From assembly GCA_008694505.1 (NCBI GenBank), contig VZDJ01000594.1:7755746-7819745 (forward strand): 64,000 bases of DNA, given 5' to 3'. Positions 28,401-43,400 of the stretch are shown here, in pieces. This stretch comes from Cyanoderma ruficeps (taxonomy: Eukaryota > Chordata > Aves > Passeriformes > Timaliidae). The translations under genes were made by a program, and so were the position numbers. Numbering within the stretch: the first letter of the stretch is position 1; each line of letters begins with the position of its first letter. The notes under the pieces are model-generated. The model saw nothing but the letters and a program-made list of their open reading frames with translations. It did not search any database and was not told the DNA's origin.

Positions 28401-31400
28401 TGAAATAAGTAGTAGGATCATAAGTTATTTCTCCACCAATGTCTCCAAAGCTGCATTAGAGCAAAAAGAGTTTGTCACAAGTAGGGTAGCCAAGAAAAAC
28501 CTTTGCACACTGGAGTTGAACCTAAAATACAACATTTGCTAGATGGAAACAAAAATAGTTTCCAAAGGCATTTCTTCTTGTTTCTGTCAACATGAGAAGG
28601 GGACCATGGAAGCAGACTGCAAAATAAAGCAGTTTGTTTCTCATGCTGTATTTTCTGTTGTTGTCACTTGTCAGCATGGTGCTTTTTAGTGGGAAAACAT
28701 TTTGCATAGCAGGATTTGCTCCAGCTCACCTCCACAACAATTCCCAGGTCTTTGACGTAGTCTTTTTCAGTCTGCACCAGCTCATTTAAGACAAACCTAA
28801 ATGAAAACAGAACACACAAGTATTTGACTATATTCCTTGATGTTACCATTCGCTCCTTTACCACGTATGACCTCACCACAGAACCCCATCATCATCCAGA
28901 TCACATAACACAATTCACCCTTCACTCAGAGCTCAGTGCAATGTAAAAGACAAAAACATCACATGTCAGGTCAGAGTAGTTTCAAATCTCTTAACCATTC
29001 TTTCCTGCTATCCCTCTTCCCCCCCACATGCCAGGATGGTGCAAGAGCAGCAGCACAAACAGCTGCCTGTACCTTAAACTACCCCTCCCTGATCTCCTCT
29101 CCCCATCCCCTACGCAGCTCCCCTGAGAACGATGGAGACTTGTCCTGACCCATTCTGCAGCAAGCAGGAGCAGATTTCTTGCCCCAGTCCATCTGGCTTC
29201 ACCCAAGATTCATCAATTAAGTATCAACTTGGAAGTTTCAAACACTTGGAAAACAAATCCCCTCTCCCATCACAACTGTGGGCCTAATCTTTCAGGGTAG
29301 ATAATCTACGTGTGGGCGTCAAATGTTTTAACTCTGATTTCAGAGCTAATAACCCCAGGTAGGGGAGTCATCTAATGAAGGCCTGATGCATGCAAACAAC
29401 AGCAAGCTAAAAAAAGCCCCTCCTTTGCAACTCAAACTGAATAATCACATAGTGTTCTTTTCAGGACAATTTCAAAAAGTTACAGCTTGCTGCAGACAGT
29501 TTGTCTCTCCCAGTTACGCCAATACACAGATTTGGCATGTGACAAATAAACTCCATCTGTCCTCAACTTTGCTACAGCAGTAACAAGGCTAACAAGATAG
29601 AGGAGTGCTTTCATGTCTGATATTGCTCTGCCCACATCAATCACCAGACTGACCCACTTGAAGTGATAGGGCTGAGGGCAAACAGTGCTAAGATAAAGCC
29701 TGGTTTAAAATACCTTTAGGGGAAAAAAACCCAACCAGACTGTCATTGCAAGGAAAGACTTAGTTAAGAGAGGCTACTGAGAAAATAAATCCTGCTCCTG
29801 CTGTGCTTGCAACTTGTCCCTTGCTCAGATGAAGCGGAGGCGATACTTTGGCCATGTGGCAGAAAAAAGTCAAACAGCCTCTTGTTGGTTTGGGAGTGAA
29901 ATCCAGCTCCCTTGGCAGCAGGCAGGGCTGGCAGCAGCCACACCAGACACTTGTGCATGCCGGAGTGCTCTGCCAAGCTGTGCCTGGGCAGCAAACACGT
30001 GTGAGGCAAAAGGCAAGAGGCTGCTCTTTCTCGGCAGCGAGCAGGCGTGTGCTGGACATCCCCTCGGGCTGCCTGACCCACCCTGCCCTTGGGACAGCCT
30101 CCACAGCCCCCTCTGCCCGGAGGGGACATTCCAGCTGGCACCAGCTCTGTTTGCACCACTCCCCACAGGCACAGAGGGCTGCACTGGGAATGGGAGAACC
30201 TCGCCCACCTACAAGGTTACTGCAAGGATCCACCTGGCCAAGTTCTGCTCTAAAAACGAAGCAGCAGGTACCTGTAGTACGTAACACTGCAGGACATGCA
30301 GGCAGGTGTGTGTTTATTAAAAATCAGTGCAAAAACTGTGTTTTTGGTGAACAGACAAACCTGACAATTCACGCCTCTACTGAGATTCAGAGTCTGCATC
30401 TCCTCTGCTTACCTTAAATTCAGCACCAGGGTTCCCTCTGCTCCTCTCTTCCTGCCAAGCACGAAAATCAACCTTGACCATCTCTACCCATTCTCTGAAG
30501 CCTACCTGATGGAGCACCTCAGAGGTACTCCCAAATTTAAGGTCTCTAAGATGCATGTAGGCAAAAAATTCAAGTTCACTCATCTCCTGCTCTGACAACA
30601 GGGAGCAAGGGCAGGAAGTTGCTTGCAAAGTGCCCTGGTCACCAGCAGGTATTGACTGCACAGCTGTGTTTAAACTGGCAGGAGCAGGGTTAGAGCCTCC
30701 TCATTTCTGACTGAGTCTGAATAGCTGGATATCTTACTGAACAATGACACTCAATAAGACTATTGTCTCACTGCTCACAGAAATGCAGCAATCAAGCCTG
30801 ATGGAATAAGGACTTTCCTCACACCAGAGCTAACTGCTGGCATGGATGTGCTGCCAAGAACAGAGGACATTGCTGCCCATGCCTGTGCAAGGGTTCAGCT
30901 GCTGTTTTGTGGGGATTGGAGGGTCACAGCTCGAGCTGGGAGATCAGCTGCCTCACATGACTATGGAATTAAACCCAGCAGGCTGCAGGGACACAGAACA
31001 CAGACACAAAAGAGCTGGAGGGGAGACAGATGTCTTGTGCTGAAAGCCACTAGCAGGTGCTCCTAAACATCCTGGTGTTTAGGAATTCTGGCAGCTACTA
31101 ATTGTACATAATAGGCTGCCAGTCCCCTGCCAGAAGCATTCCTGCAGCTGTGCTTACAGTGGCAGAGGTCTCTGCACTAAAACTGCAACCTGCAGTTAGC
31201 TGCCAGTCACCCAATTAATGAATTGCTACCAGAGGAACTCCAGATCCTGCAATACTGAGGCGCTTTTAGGAGACAGTCATGGGCAGAGCTGTTCCCTGTG
31301 GAAAGGCTGACAGCTGCCTTGAAAGCTTCTGCCATTCAGAAACACATCCAGGAGCGTCATGTCCTTGCCTGCTGCTGGGAGTTGCTCCAGTCCCTCACTG

Positions 31401-34400
31401 TATCCCTCCTCTGGCTCCCTGCAACAAACTGCAGGAGCAAATCATGGCTTTCACAGACCTGTGACACTTTGCTCCTACTTAATCTTCTACTCCTAACCAC
31501 CTCCTTGTTCTTCCCTGACTTGGCATCTCTCCCAGACTGGGCGCTCTTCTTCCACCTCTCACCAGACTCCCATGAGAGCTGTATGGAACCTTACTCTCCC
31601 CCTCAATCTACCATTTGATTAGATCATTGCAGTTACTGTTGTTAGTGTAAGAGGGGATACTAAGAAAACAGCCACCTCAGCTTTCTTTCATGTAATTCTT
31701 GATTCTGTTGCTCCAACTCTCTGTGTTCTTCAGCTGAACACGCATTTAAGAAATGCTTTAATCATTATAGGCTTTGAAGGAATTAGCATTATTTTTATTA
31801 AATTTAAGGGGTGTACAGCTCATTTTAAAAAACAACTTTCATGAGCTGTCACCACTTCTTTTTTCTCCCATTAGCACAAACATGAGGGTTTCCCAAATGG
31901 AACTTTCTTTTCAGTGGCATGTTTCCACCACAGATGCATCTGAATCCTGTCCCTTCTTTGCTAATAATGAGGGCAAAAAATACCCCTTTCAAAAAAATCC
32001 CAGAGGGATTCTCTGTTCTTTTTCTCAAAGGTAGCTAATAAGGTCAACCACATATCTCCCCTCTAAGAGCTGATTTCACCCCTGGCAATGCAGTAATTAC
32101 CAATGCAAACATCTCAGTTACACCTGTTGAGCTCTTCAGAAGCTTTCACAGCAACAGATATTTGCTATCTGGTGTAAAAGCTGTACATTCTAGAGCGATG
32201 ATGAAGTTCCTGTGTGTGGAAGTGCTTTTATGAAGTGTTTTTACATGTTAAGAAAAACAAGAAGCAAACAGAACACAGTTTTACTCTCAGTTCCATGCTC
32301 ACTCACTGATTACAAAGTATTCCTGGAGTGCTGCTGTGTGTCCTCCTGGGGTACGTATTTTGGAAAGAACCCGTAATACAACTTACATCCTGCCTCTCAT
32401 TGCTTTGGCTTTTTGTTCCTCTTCAAGGTTTCGTGGGGGAGTTGAAGGTGTCATCCCTTCGTTTAAGCAGCCAGTGGCATCTTTTAAGCCTCCTCGGTAA
32501 GATCCTCCTCCTTCAAGGGTCTAAAAAAACCCCAAAGAACAATAGAATAAACATTTTTCTTCAACTTCAGCATCAGTATTCAAGTCAGTTCTGCAACCAA
32601 CACTACAAAGTATTCAGAAATACTCTCCTGCAGGACTTCATGAAACACAACCAAACTAGTTTTAGGTTGATGTAGGACCCCACAAAAAAAACCCTTAAAG
32701 CAGAATTGTCATCCTCTTGTTAGAAGGTGGAAAAAGATGTTCCAGTAGATCTGAGAAAAGAAAACTCTTCCAAATTATTTCAAAGCATTCAAATCTGGAA
32801 ATATCCTGATGTCTCAATCAGGACCATTGTTAGGCTACACGTGGTTAAACGTTTCTCTGCCAAAAGCTGAATGGGGAATTCTTGTAGTAAAATACAACAC
32901 GTAATAGAAATAGATGAACACATAGTAAGTTCCACAATAATTAAAGTTTGCCCCAAATCCCTTGAAAGCAGCTGTATAGTCTAACAGACTGTATGTGGGG
33001 GAGAGAAAATAAAACATCATCAAAAAAATATGTCTAACTGGATTAATGAAATACTTTTTGGTTTGTTAGTCCCTCAATGGAATAAAACTATTTTAAGTCA
33101 ATTTTCTGGGAATAGCCTTCTTGGTTTCCCATGCCACAAAGAGCTCCTCTACCACTCAAGCCTTATCAAGCACGCCATGAAGGCTGACCCTCTTCATGTA
33201 CCAACATCTCAAACTGAAAAAATACCAAAGCCTTCTGAAATGATTCACTAGATAAAGATGCTTGTTCAGAGCTGCAGTAATTTAATGATCACTGTGGGGA
33301 TTTTTGTATTTTTTTTACTCTCTTCATCATTCCAGTAGATGTAAGGAAATGAACCTTTGTAGGCTCATCATATCCCTGCTTGTTAATTATATTAAACTTG
33401 TTCAGAGAAAGCATTTAGCTAATTTTAGAGGTCCTGCGACATGTAGAAAAAGGTTTAGCTTTGATATTAACATCTTTGAACTGCTTAGGGAAAACTTAAA
33501 AGAAGCCAAGATATGAAACAGATTTACTCCTTGTCCAGCAGACATGGGATCAGACAGTGAGAGCATGGAATATGAAATTTTTGAACAAATTAATCCCATA
33601 GCATTTTTATTGCTTATTCCACTCCCTGCAAAAAAGAGTTGACAAGGCAGATTAAAAGTGACACACGAGTCCTTGTAAAATTAAAGAAGAGCTGTGGTAC
33701 TTCAGGCAGTTCTACTCTTTGGAGAGTCTCTTCATCGAAACCAGAACACCAAACAAATTCACATTGGCCAGTAAAACTCCTCTGCCTCAGAACAAGCTTT
33801 AAAACAAAACAAACAAAACATCCCACTGTATAAAATACTTGAATACTAACAAGACCCCAGAAATTGCACAGTACAGTGGCTCATGCTCTACAAAGCCCAC
33901 TCCAGAAGTGACTTTTGACTATGCAGTGCAGAGCCTATGTGAGATGTGGGCTTCATCTCACAGGGGAGCAAAATATTGGACACTACTGGGAAGCAGAGCA
34001 CACAGGATTAATAAAAGCAGAGCAGATGAAGGTAGAAAGCAAGGAAACCGGAACAAGAGGTAGCCTTTAAATCCCTTCCTCAGAGTCACATTGGGCCTGT
34101 TGTGTACACAGTTTTCACAACACTAAACTTACCAGCTTAGTTTTGACCAACTTTTCTATTGCACTGACAAGATCCGCAGCAGTTGGGACATCGGAGGAGC
34201 TCTGTCGAGCAGCTAGCAAAGAAGAGGACTGCAAGACACCAGGTGGCAAAGGAAAAGCAAGTTAGCAGGATGAGAAGGGAGTAGGGAACCAAGCCAGGTC
34301 AGTGAAGAAGCTTCCAAGACAGGAGAAGGAACACGGAAGGGGAGCTGGAGGGTGAGAGGGACGCATGCAGGTCAGGTGAGTGAGTGCTGCCGTGTCAGAT

Positions 34401-37400
34401 AAGCATGGAATTGCCATCCACTTCTGGCTGCACATCTCCCTGCACAGTTCCAAGACTAGAACCAGGCAACAGCATATAAGAACTGAAGTTCATTTACAGA
34501 CAGGTTACAATACTCTTAAAGTTGGTTCCTCCCCCTAAGGGCATCTACGGCCTTACAGGCTCCAGAAAATTGATTTTCTTACTGCAGATGTAAGAAATAC
34601 CCCCTCCCCCATACATGCATATTTAATAAAAGCAGTTAAGCACAAGGTAGACATGGAGTTGCAGGCAATAGGGGAGGGAGGCAGGGGGGAACAAATTATC
34701 CCCCAACCTTTCCACTCAGATCAATTGCAACTCCAAATGAACTTAAGATTACACCTCCCACTCATGCAACTTCAGTCATCTAAAATGTGTAACTCTTCTG
34801 TCCCCTCTCTGCAACCACTGGAGACAAAACACCCCAACATGTCTCACCTCTCCTGCGTACCTGGCACAGGAGGGCAGAAAACCTCTGATTTATTTTAAGG
34901 TTTTTGCATATGACCCCTTGATTGCTGTGCTAGGAAACCTCAGTTTTGAACACCCAAACCCACTTGATAGCTGTGGGAATTGGGATTTATTAGCTCACCT
35001 GTACATACACATCTTCTGAAGGCAATACAAGCAATGACCATAACTACAAGCCCTTGGACAACCTCCTTTTGTTGCCAGGCTAACAGAGACTAAAGCATGG
35101 CTAAATTTTTATAAATGGTGAAAAAGCTTATTCATCCCTCAGCTGCTTAATGAAAGTCCTGTGGAGGGCAGCTATTTCAGTGAAGTCACTGTGCAGGTGC
35201 CAGTAAACATGCATCTGAGATTAAACGGTGCGGGGGAGGGAGATGGGGAAATGACATGGCAGGAATTAGGCAGCTGGCCACCTCTTTCAGCAGCCCTTTG
35301 GGGAGGTTGCTCCTGTTGAGTGACACATCCCCAGGAGAAGAAAAAAACCAAGGCAAAGCAGATTAATCCTAACCAGAAGCCTTGTGAGAGAACAGAAACA
35401 TGAACACACTGCTACTCATCAAGTTGTCTTTCACAAATAACACATCTAATCAACAGTTCTAATTACAACAACAACAAAAACTACAGGTAATCAGGCTGGT
35501 AATTGAGGAATTAGGCTGGTAATACAAGAATCTCATACTAATGTAAAATCTCAGCCTGCCTGTTCCACCTGCAATGCAGACAGACGTGTCTAGGAAAAAA
35601 AAGATTGAAAACAAGGACTTGAAGAGATACTGGACAAATACATCGATGACAACTGCCAAACAGAGCCATTCTAGCAGGAGTCCAATTTTTGGAGGCACTA
35701 AACAGCTGTTGCTCTCACTTATTTTAACTGAAATTGCTCAATATCTCTGAAAAGTAAATAACTGCAGGATTCTGAAGGAAGCATGAAAACATTTGTAGCC
35801 TACAAGAATTTCAGGGTTAAATAAAACTTCTGTGATTGACAAGACTCTGGTTTGAGTGGGGAAAATAGGAATATGGTATTTCTATCCCTCGGGACGCAAA
35901 TTATGAATTTCTAATACGAAAAGATCTTGCAATTTTTCTTTCTTTATGAGGGCCTCCAGGAGCAGTGAGGCACAATTACTGCTGCCTGGAAGATGGACTC
36001 AGGGAAAAATGTCACCTCCCACACATGCAGACATCTCCTACCTACCACAGTTACTGCCCCACACTGCTGCTGCTGGTCCAGCCTAAGCCCATGCCTGTAA
36101 GCACAGAGGGAGGACGTGAGCAGGACACTGTGCCCAAATTAACACCATTAAAGAGCTTTCACAGCTCAAACATTGCTAATATGCTGCTCCTGTGCCAGGA
36201 AATTCAGGACCCTATGGGCTTTAGTTTTTTACCCCCCCTAACAAAAGGTTGGGTAGGGCAAGAAAAACAAGAGGAAAAAAAGGGTTTCAGATGCATCTTG
36301 CTCTATTTAATCTTCTGTTTTAGGAGTGGGTGAAGAAACAGGATGCCAAAACACTCTGTTAAAGCTCAGACATCTGAAGCAGAAAACAGCTTAGTTCCAC
36401 ATTTATGCTGTCAGAAACGTATTTAAGAAATACTGAAATCACATGGCAAGTTGGACACCAAAAATAGTGACCCGAGCTGCAGCACTTTTGTCTTTCAAAA
36501 AAACCTCAAAATAAAACCATCTCCCCCAAACCAAAAAGCAAACTAAGCCCCAAACATTTAGCTAAACGCTGTAGGGAAGAAGCCAGGAGCAATTGTGCTG
36601 GGTATGGATCCACCAGGGCTCTGGTCCGACGACCTTTCTCCCCTGCCCCTCAGCAGACAGCCATCAGCACACAGAGCACTCCGGGGGCAGGAGTCCACAG
36701 CTCCAGCTGCTTCCTTCTGCTCCTGCTGCCACCACAATGTCATAACATTTCCTGACAGATTAGCAGCAAGCCCCCAAATCCTTTACTCCATCACTCTGCT
36801 CCTTGAGTCCCAGAAATATTTACATCCTCCTCTCTCTGTATTTCCAAACTTCTGCCTGAACCTTCCCCAAGAACATTCTGGGTTGTTTTGGTTTTTCTTT
36901 CCTGACAATTTATTAATCTCCCCTATCCTCTCCTGTTTGCCTGCAGCAATTACAATCAGAGGACAGAGATCCAGAAGTAGCAGTGCTAAAAACAGATGCC
37001 AGCAGGAAAGCAGGAAACTGCAGAACAGGAGGATGGTTTTCTACAAGGGAGATGACAGCACCAGGAAAGGGTGGGGGGTCATGTACAGACATGGACAGAC
37101 AGGACTGGCTGTCAATACAAACACTGTCTCTGCCACATCCACAGGTTCTCACCCCGAGTCCAACACAGGACTCTGCAAGCCACAGGGCCAATTACTACAG
37201 CAAATCCTGATTTAACATCAGAGAACTACCACCACCAGCACCATTCCTACTGCTACAGCCAGACACCAAACAGAAGTAGCAAACACACATTATCGATCCA
37301 AAGGGAGTTTCTGACCACGCACAGCACAGGCACAACATCGACCTGTCATGAAATGGGATGCCAGGGCTAAATTGCTTATCTAGCACAAGTGTAAACTCAC

Positions 37401-40400
37401 TTGGAGAAAGGTATTACATTATGATTTGCACACAGGAGACTCTTATAACCACAAGTGTAGACCCTTGATACTAGAAGACCACTATGAAACCACTGTGATA
37501 CAGCTATGTGAGAAATGCACTCAGAAAAATTATATAGTAAGGGAGGCCTTACCATATCATCCTGCGTTGGGTCATTGTCAAAAATCTTCATAGGAGGAGG
37601 AAGAGGTGTGTGAGACTCTTCATCTGGTTCATCTTCTCCCCAGCCCTTCTTGCTCTTCTGAAGAAAAGTTAAATATAATTAGAAGCAGGGACAGGATTCT
37701 TTTATCTTTTCAGTTCAATATTGTGTTGTATGGAGGGAATTGCAGGTAATGGAAGAGTAGCAGTAAAGACATCAGGTTTTGCTGGTTAATCCTGGTGCAT
37801 TCTAAGGCTTACAGAAATACAGTTTATGGGTCATTCATGCAGCTAAGGCAGCTACATCTGTCTATGTCCTGATGGAATAGCAGTTTCTCCATTTAAATAA
37901 GAACTGTTTGATGTACAGTTTTAAAAATGTGTTCCTCAGTTTGTGTTCAGTTAGTATCTTCTGCATTTTTGGCTTTTAATTCCCCATTCACTTTATCAGG
38001 AAAGTGCCATTCTGGGGGAGAACATGCCTGCAGAAAAACTGCAGGTACAACTCCATAGCAGATTTAACACAAATACAGCTACTTCTCTGAGTATTTTCTT
38101 TCATTAAGGAATTACACTGCCATGGTAGCATAAAAGTGATATGAACCTCAGCAAAAAGTGATAACAGCTGCTCAAGAATAACTTAATTTCTGTCCCTGGC
38201 AGCTTTCTAATTGGCTATAAAAAACCCCTAGTGAAAGGACAATAATATATGCAAAGGGTGAAACACTGTTCCTCATATATTCCTTTTCTCTTTGGATGAC
38301 AAAGCTGTTGGCAACAACGCAATTTTATGTACGATCCGCTGCTCCCTCCAGACCCTGAGGGAACTGCATTTACTCAAGCATGACTCACACCCTGTGGAGG
38401 AGACTATCGGAGATACACAGTGTTTCCCGTAGCCAACACCAAAACCACCAATACGCACCTCATCCGCGCTGTCTCCTTGAGGAGTGGTCTCATCTCCAGT
38501 CTTTGGTGAGCCCAGGTCAAAGCTCTTCCTGCCATCCCGCACCTTCTTCTGTTTCTTGATGTGGCTCTCGGTCTTGCCGCTGTTGAGGCGGCGCACGGGG
38601 CTGGTCAACCATTTCTTCAGGGTGTTGGTGGAGCGCTTGGGGCCCGGAGAGCTCTGGATGGAGTTGAGGGATGGCTGAGGTTGTAAGTTGGCCACTGAGT
38701 CAGACTTGCCACCGTTGTCATTGGAAGAGACTGAATACGCGTCTGCAAGAAAACGGCGCAGGTGAGACCTCATTCCAGACCTCTCTGCTCCCGAGGCACT
38801 GAGCCTGAGAACACAGCCTGCCTCGGGGAAAGGCTTTGTGACCTATGGACTTTATGCAAACTTTATTGCGCACCAGAGAGAGGAGTATGCCCCGCAATGG
38901 GCATTTCCCACAATCTCACATACCTCTCTCATTTCCTACCAGACTATCTGTCCTTATGAGACATCGCAGACAGCCAAGTTTCTTATATGAGTCAAATTTT
39001 TTATATGCAGGTTTTTATTCAGGTTTTTTTATGGAAGCCTGATTTTCACGCTAAGTGCTGAATTTCTCAGCTTCTTCCCACAATTTCATTGTGAATTGCC
39101 AGGAAGAAAATAAGCACAAAAAGTAGATTACTACAGGAGACCTGACAGCCACCAACACATTGTCAGGTTCCATAATTGTTTCTCAGCTGTTTCCAGACCC
39201 CAATGACATGATTTAGTTAGACTACTTATTAACTTTGAAGCACCTTAAAATTATCTCCTTTGCCTCTGAAAGCAATCTGTCAGAAGAGTTCACGTGTTCG
39301 CTAGAACTAAGAAACTGGAATGAACAATTACAAAAGATGACAAACTGTTCAAACCAAAGTAAACTCTCAATAAGGTTTAAAACTAAGAAACAGTTTCATT
39401 ATATGGAAGCAGGAGGTTCTGCTGAACTGAATGCAACCCCAGTATCAGTTACTGATACACAAGTTCAGACTGGCCCCTTGGAAAGGGCTGCAACCTTCCT
39501 TACTCCCCCCTCAAATGCAACAGACCAAAGATGTGCCAATGTCAGTAAGGCTTTAAAACCAAAACAAACAAGTTGCTCAAAGATTTCCCAATTGCCCTTC
39601 AGGAACAAGTGTCCTGCTTTCAACTTGCTGAAACCATGGCAAGGCAACTCCTTCCCCTCCCCATCAGGGACTGAGATGTTTAATCCCACACAGTTTAAGA
39701 TGAAAATTCAGACACTGTCACACTCCTGTAAGAAACATCTCAGGCTGTACATCAGAAAAGAGACAACACATGTGATTAAATATTTTTACATTGTTTCCTC
39801 TGAATCTTTTATCTGTCCCAGCAAAAACCAAAAACCTAAGTACAACACATGAAAATGGACTGGTGCATCCAGATATCCTCAGTTCAGCAATAAATACCTG
39901 AGGGAGAGCTACTCTTGTAGAGAATCATTACCTCTATTGTTTTAGAAGCCAGCTCCTGCCACCTGCATGAAGAGTTCATATCCCCTCTGGGCAGAGCTGC
40001 TGCTTGCAGCTGTCTGTGCACAGAGCAGAGATTGCATCCTGCCTTGTCTGCCAGCTTGCACAGTGCAGACCATAGGAGTCAGAATGTTTTATTGCCATAC
40101 ACAGCATCAGTCAGAAGTTGAACCGATAAGTTATTACATACCTGGGGTCAAAGGTTAAATTTTAGAACATACAGACATAATTTTAACAAGTTAGAGAAAG
40201 TCAAAATTCATTTCCCAGACAAGAAGAAAATCTCAATCATCTGTTTTTTGACAACAGGAGTGAGTGCAAGAGGAACTGGGAAGAGGACGGGTTCCAGGTG
40301 GAGCTGATCCCAGGTGGAGCTGCTGGGGATTTTCTGGCATTCCTCCATAAGGGCAAAGTAGCAGTCTTATCTCCAAAAGGCCTGGGCTTAGCCAGCTCCT

Positions 40401-43400
40401 GCTGATGTTATTTCATGTACGTGAAGTAGTGCTAAATCAACTAGTGCAAGATAATGTTTGTCAGGGGCCAGCTTATCTTCCACTCAATAGGCTTTGGATG
40501 GCTCTCCCTCACAGGCTCCACGTGATGCTCTGCGAGTTTATCAGTGCGCCTTGCGTCAGCAAAATTCAGGGTTTCACCACGGTGGGTTTGATTTTCCAAG
40601 TGCCTCGTGCCCCTGGCAGCACTGAAAGCCCCACAGGCAATGGGGGAAAGCCTGAGGGCTCTTGGCCAAGGGGCTTTGCGAAGAGGGTCCTCAAATGCTC
40701 GTGCTCCTACGGCTGCTGCAGGGGGATCAACTTTAGGAATCACTGCAGCAAAGGGAGCTGGGCTGCAGTCAGAAGGAGAACTGCTGTGAGCTTTTGCTCT
40801 GAGGGGCTGCCACTCCCTCCCAGGGATGACTGGGGGGAGCAGCTGTATCACAGACTCTGTTGGGCTCAGTGGGAAGTTGAGGACAACCAAGGATGAGCTG
40901 ATCTCACCACACCTCAGCCGATGTACAGAGAGGGTTTTACTACACCTCGTAAGTAACACAGTCCAACTCCCACCTCCAGTCCACAGCACTTCGCCAGTTT
41001 ATCTTTTGGTAAGGGAAGAGAGCTAGTAGGCGTCAAACGAAGCCTGAGACAACCCTCAAGGGTTTGGTACTGAGAGGACAATCCTATCTCAGCCCAGTGG
41101 GCTCAAGGCAGGGCCAAATCCACAAACCCTGATGTTTCTCTTCCCAGCAGGAAGCACCCCAGGTTTTACCAGGGTAAAAGGCCCCAGCCTTGCTGCCTCC
41201 CTCTCCTTTCCCCAGCAGCACAGCCACAGCTGGGGCACAGACAGACACACAGCACCTCTCCTGCCATGGTAGTCTTTGCTCAGCTGTCCTGGGGAAGTGA
41301 TGGTCAGTAATCCTGTCACTCCCAGGAAGGCAGCAGATGCAGCATGTGGGCAGAAAAAGTCATAGTCCCAAGCTGGCCCACAGCCCACCCTGCTTGTAAT
41401 AATTTTGATACTCAGAGCCAGGAACCCTCTGCAGACCGAACATCAGCTTCAGAGCCACCAGTCATAACAAAAGCCAACTCACAGGTTTCCAGAGGGAGAC
41501 TGTTTACACTGTCCAACGATCCCACCTGAAAAAGGCTCTGGATTTTCCTGTTCAAGGTCATGCCTTTGGTAATGAAAAAGGCTGTTTACCAAAGGTTTAC
41601 TACATGTTGGTCATGCCATGCAGCCTTGTCAGGTATGAAGTCCCCTTCTTTCTCCTTGTTTGCTGAACTGGCCTGGCTGAGCATGGTAATGCATCTGGGA
41701 CAGAGCCCAAGCTTTGCCTGGCCCGTGCAACCCAAGACTGGAAACATGGCCTTACTGTGCCTGGGAAGGCAGTTTCTGCTGGCTGGGGAACAGGCAGAGA
41801 GGTGGGAGAGAAAGGCTGGCACGAATTTCCCTTTTCCCCAGCCACCATGAGAGCGTTGGGTAACTTATCTGTAATGGTACAAAGCACTTCTATCTCACCA
41901 TCCCAATTCTTACTGCTACCAAACATGCCTTATCCAAAAGCCACACTGAGAATCCACACACAGTATTCACAACTGTTTTTTTTTTTTCTTTTTCAAAGGA
42001 ACTGCAAATTCGGATACACTTGTGAGCAAGTCACATTTGCAGTTTGCCAGCCCTGCTGAGAATGATCTCCTTTGCACATAAAGCAGGTCACATCAACATG
42101 GTTGCAGAGGCAGGACTGGAGCTCAAGGAAGAGCAGAGCTCACAAAATGAGAGAAAGAAACATGAAGCACAAAAAAATCTGCCAGGAAAGACCTTGCAGA
42201 CAACCTCCTCAGCCACGTTAGCTCCGCTTCTGGGGCACAATTGGCTGCAAACACATTAATCATGACACTTGATACTGGCCCGAGACCCAGACACCAGGTG
42301 GATGGAGCGGAAGAGGAGGACACGTTGCCGTGCTCTCCTTGCAAAGCACTAGCACATATGTGCTTTACAAACTGCACTAATAGAGCCCTCTGGAAGCACA
42401 GTTTGTTTAAGAAAAGCCAGAGAGCTTTTGGGAAAAAGACAGCAGCTCATTGCGTGATAACTGAGAGAGCTGCTGCTGCCCGCAAGCACCGCCAGAGCAG
42501 TGACTGTCCCCACACTGCCACAGGTCTGCCATGAGGAGCTGTCCTCCCACCAGTGTCCCAGGACACACATCTAAAAAAAGGTATTTGGTGAAGCAAAACG
42601 GGTGTAGGGAGGTCAGCACACTCATGTGGCTGGATTGATTTCCTGGCCAAACCATTCATTGAGACAGAAGAAATGATGGTTTCCAAAACACTCCTAAGCA
42701 AACCTCCAAGAAACTGCTGGCAAGAGGACTGTGAGAGATACTCAGCCAGACCAAAGGGTTTTAACATTCAGAGCTTTTGCACTGCTGCAGCTATGAAATG
42801 TTTGTTGTTGTTGGTCAAATGAACAGACATCTGGAAAAGCATAGCTCTTGTACTTGAAAAATAGAACGTTCCAGTTCTGTGCAACCTTGGATGAAAAGAA
42901 AAACGAAAATCTCACAGACCTGGTTTAAGAGGCACAGTAATATTCTTGTTTGAGTCAATAGGAATTCCTGTTGGAACATTTTATTTTAACATTCTAACAC
43001 GGCATTTTATTTTTACCTCCCTGCTCCCCAGAGCACACATGGGAGGGGAGGTTTGTCTGATCAGGCCCAGGCAGCATCAGACTCCTTTGTAGGACCTCAG
43101 ATCTCTAACAGGGAAAGGAAAAGGCTTCTCAGAGCAACTCAGAAGAAAACATCAGTCTACTCTATTTGATGCATAATAATGTATAAAAGACAGGAAAGCA
43201 ATATGTGTCCATAGCCAGAAGATAATACAGAATATAGCTATAAAAACAGGAGACTACAGCTGGGCACAGTCTCGCTTTAAGAGAGGTGAATCCTATTCTG
43301 ATTTATCTATGGATCCATCTACATCCCAGAAAAATAGCCTGAGAGAAAAGGACTTTTCCACAGAAGTCAAAGAAAATGAGCCAGAATTGGAACTCTGAAG

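Noticed and set aside
29760..30417. Overlapping ORFs of 112-189 codons on both strands in a GC-rich patch; one has [10 protein letters not shown], loosely like a reverse-transcriptase tail motif
   Set aside because: No surrounding reverse-transcriptase motifs and no consistent frame; open frames are explained by composition.
36595..37215. 206-codon plus-strand ORF
   Set aside because: No domain, signal peptide or homologue recognised; a second frame is open over the same bases; most likely chance.
40405..40989. 163- and 182-codon ORFs on opposite strands
   Set aside because: GC-richer patch with open frames on both strands; no recognisable protein features or splice context.
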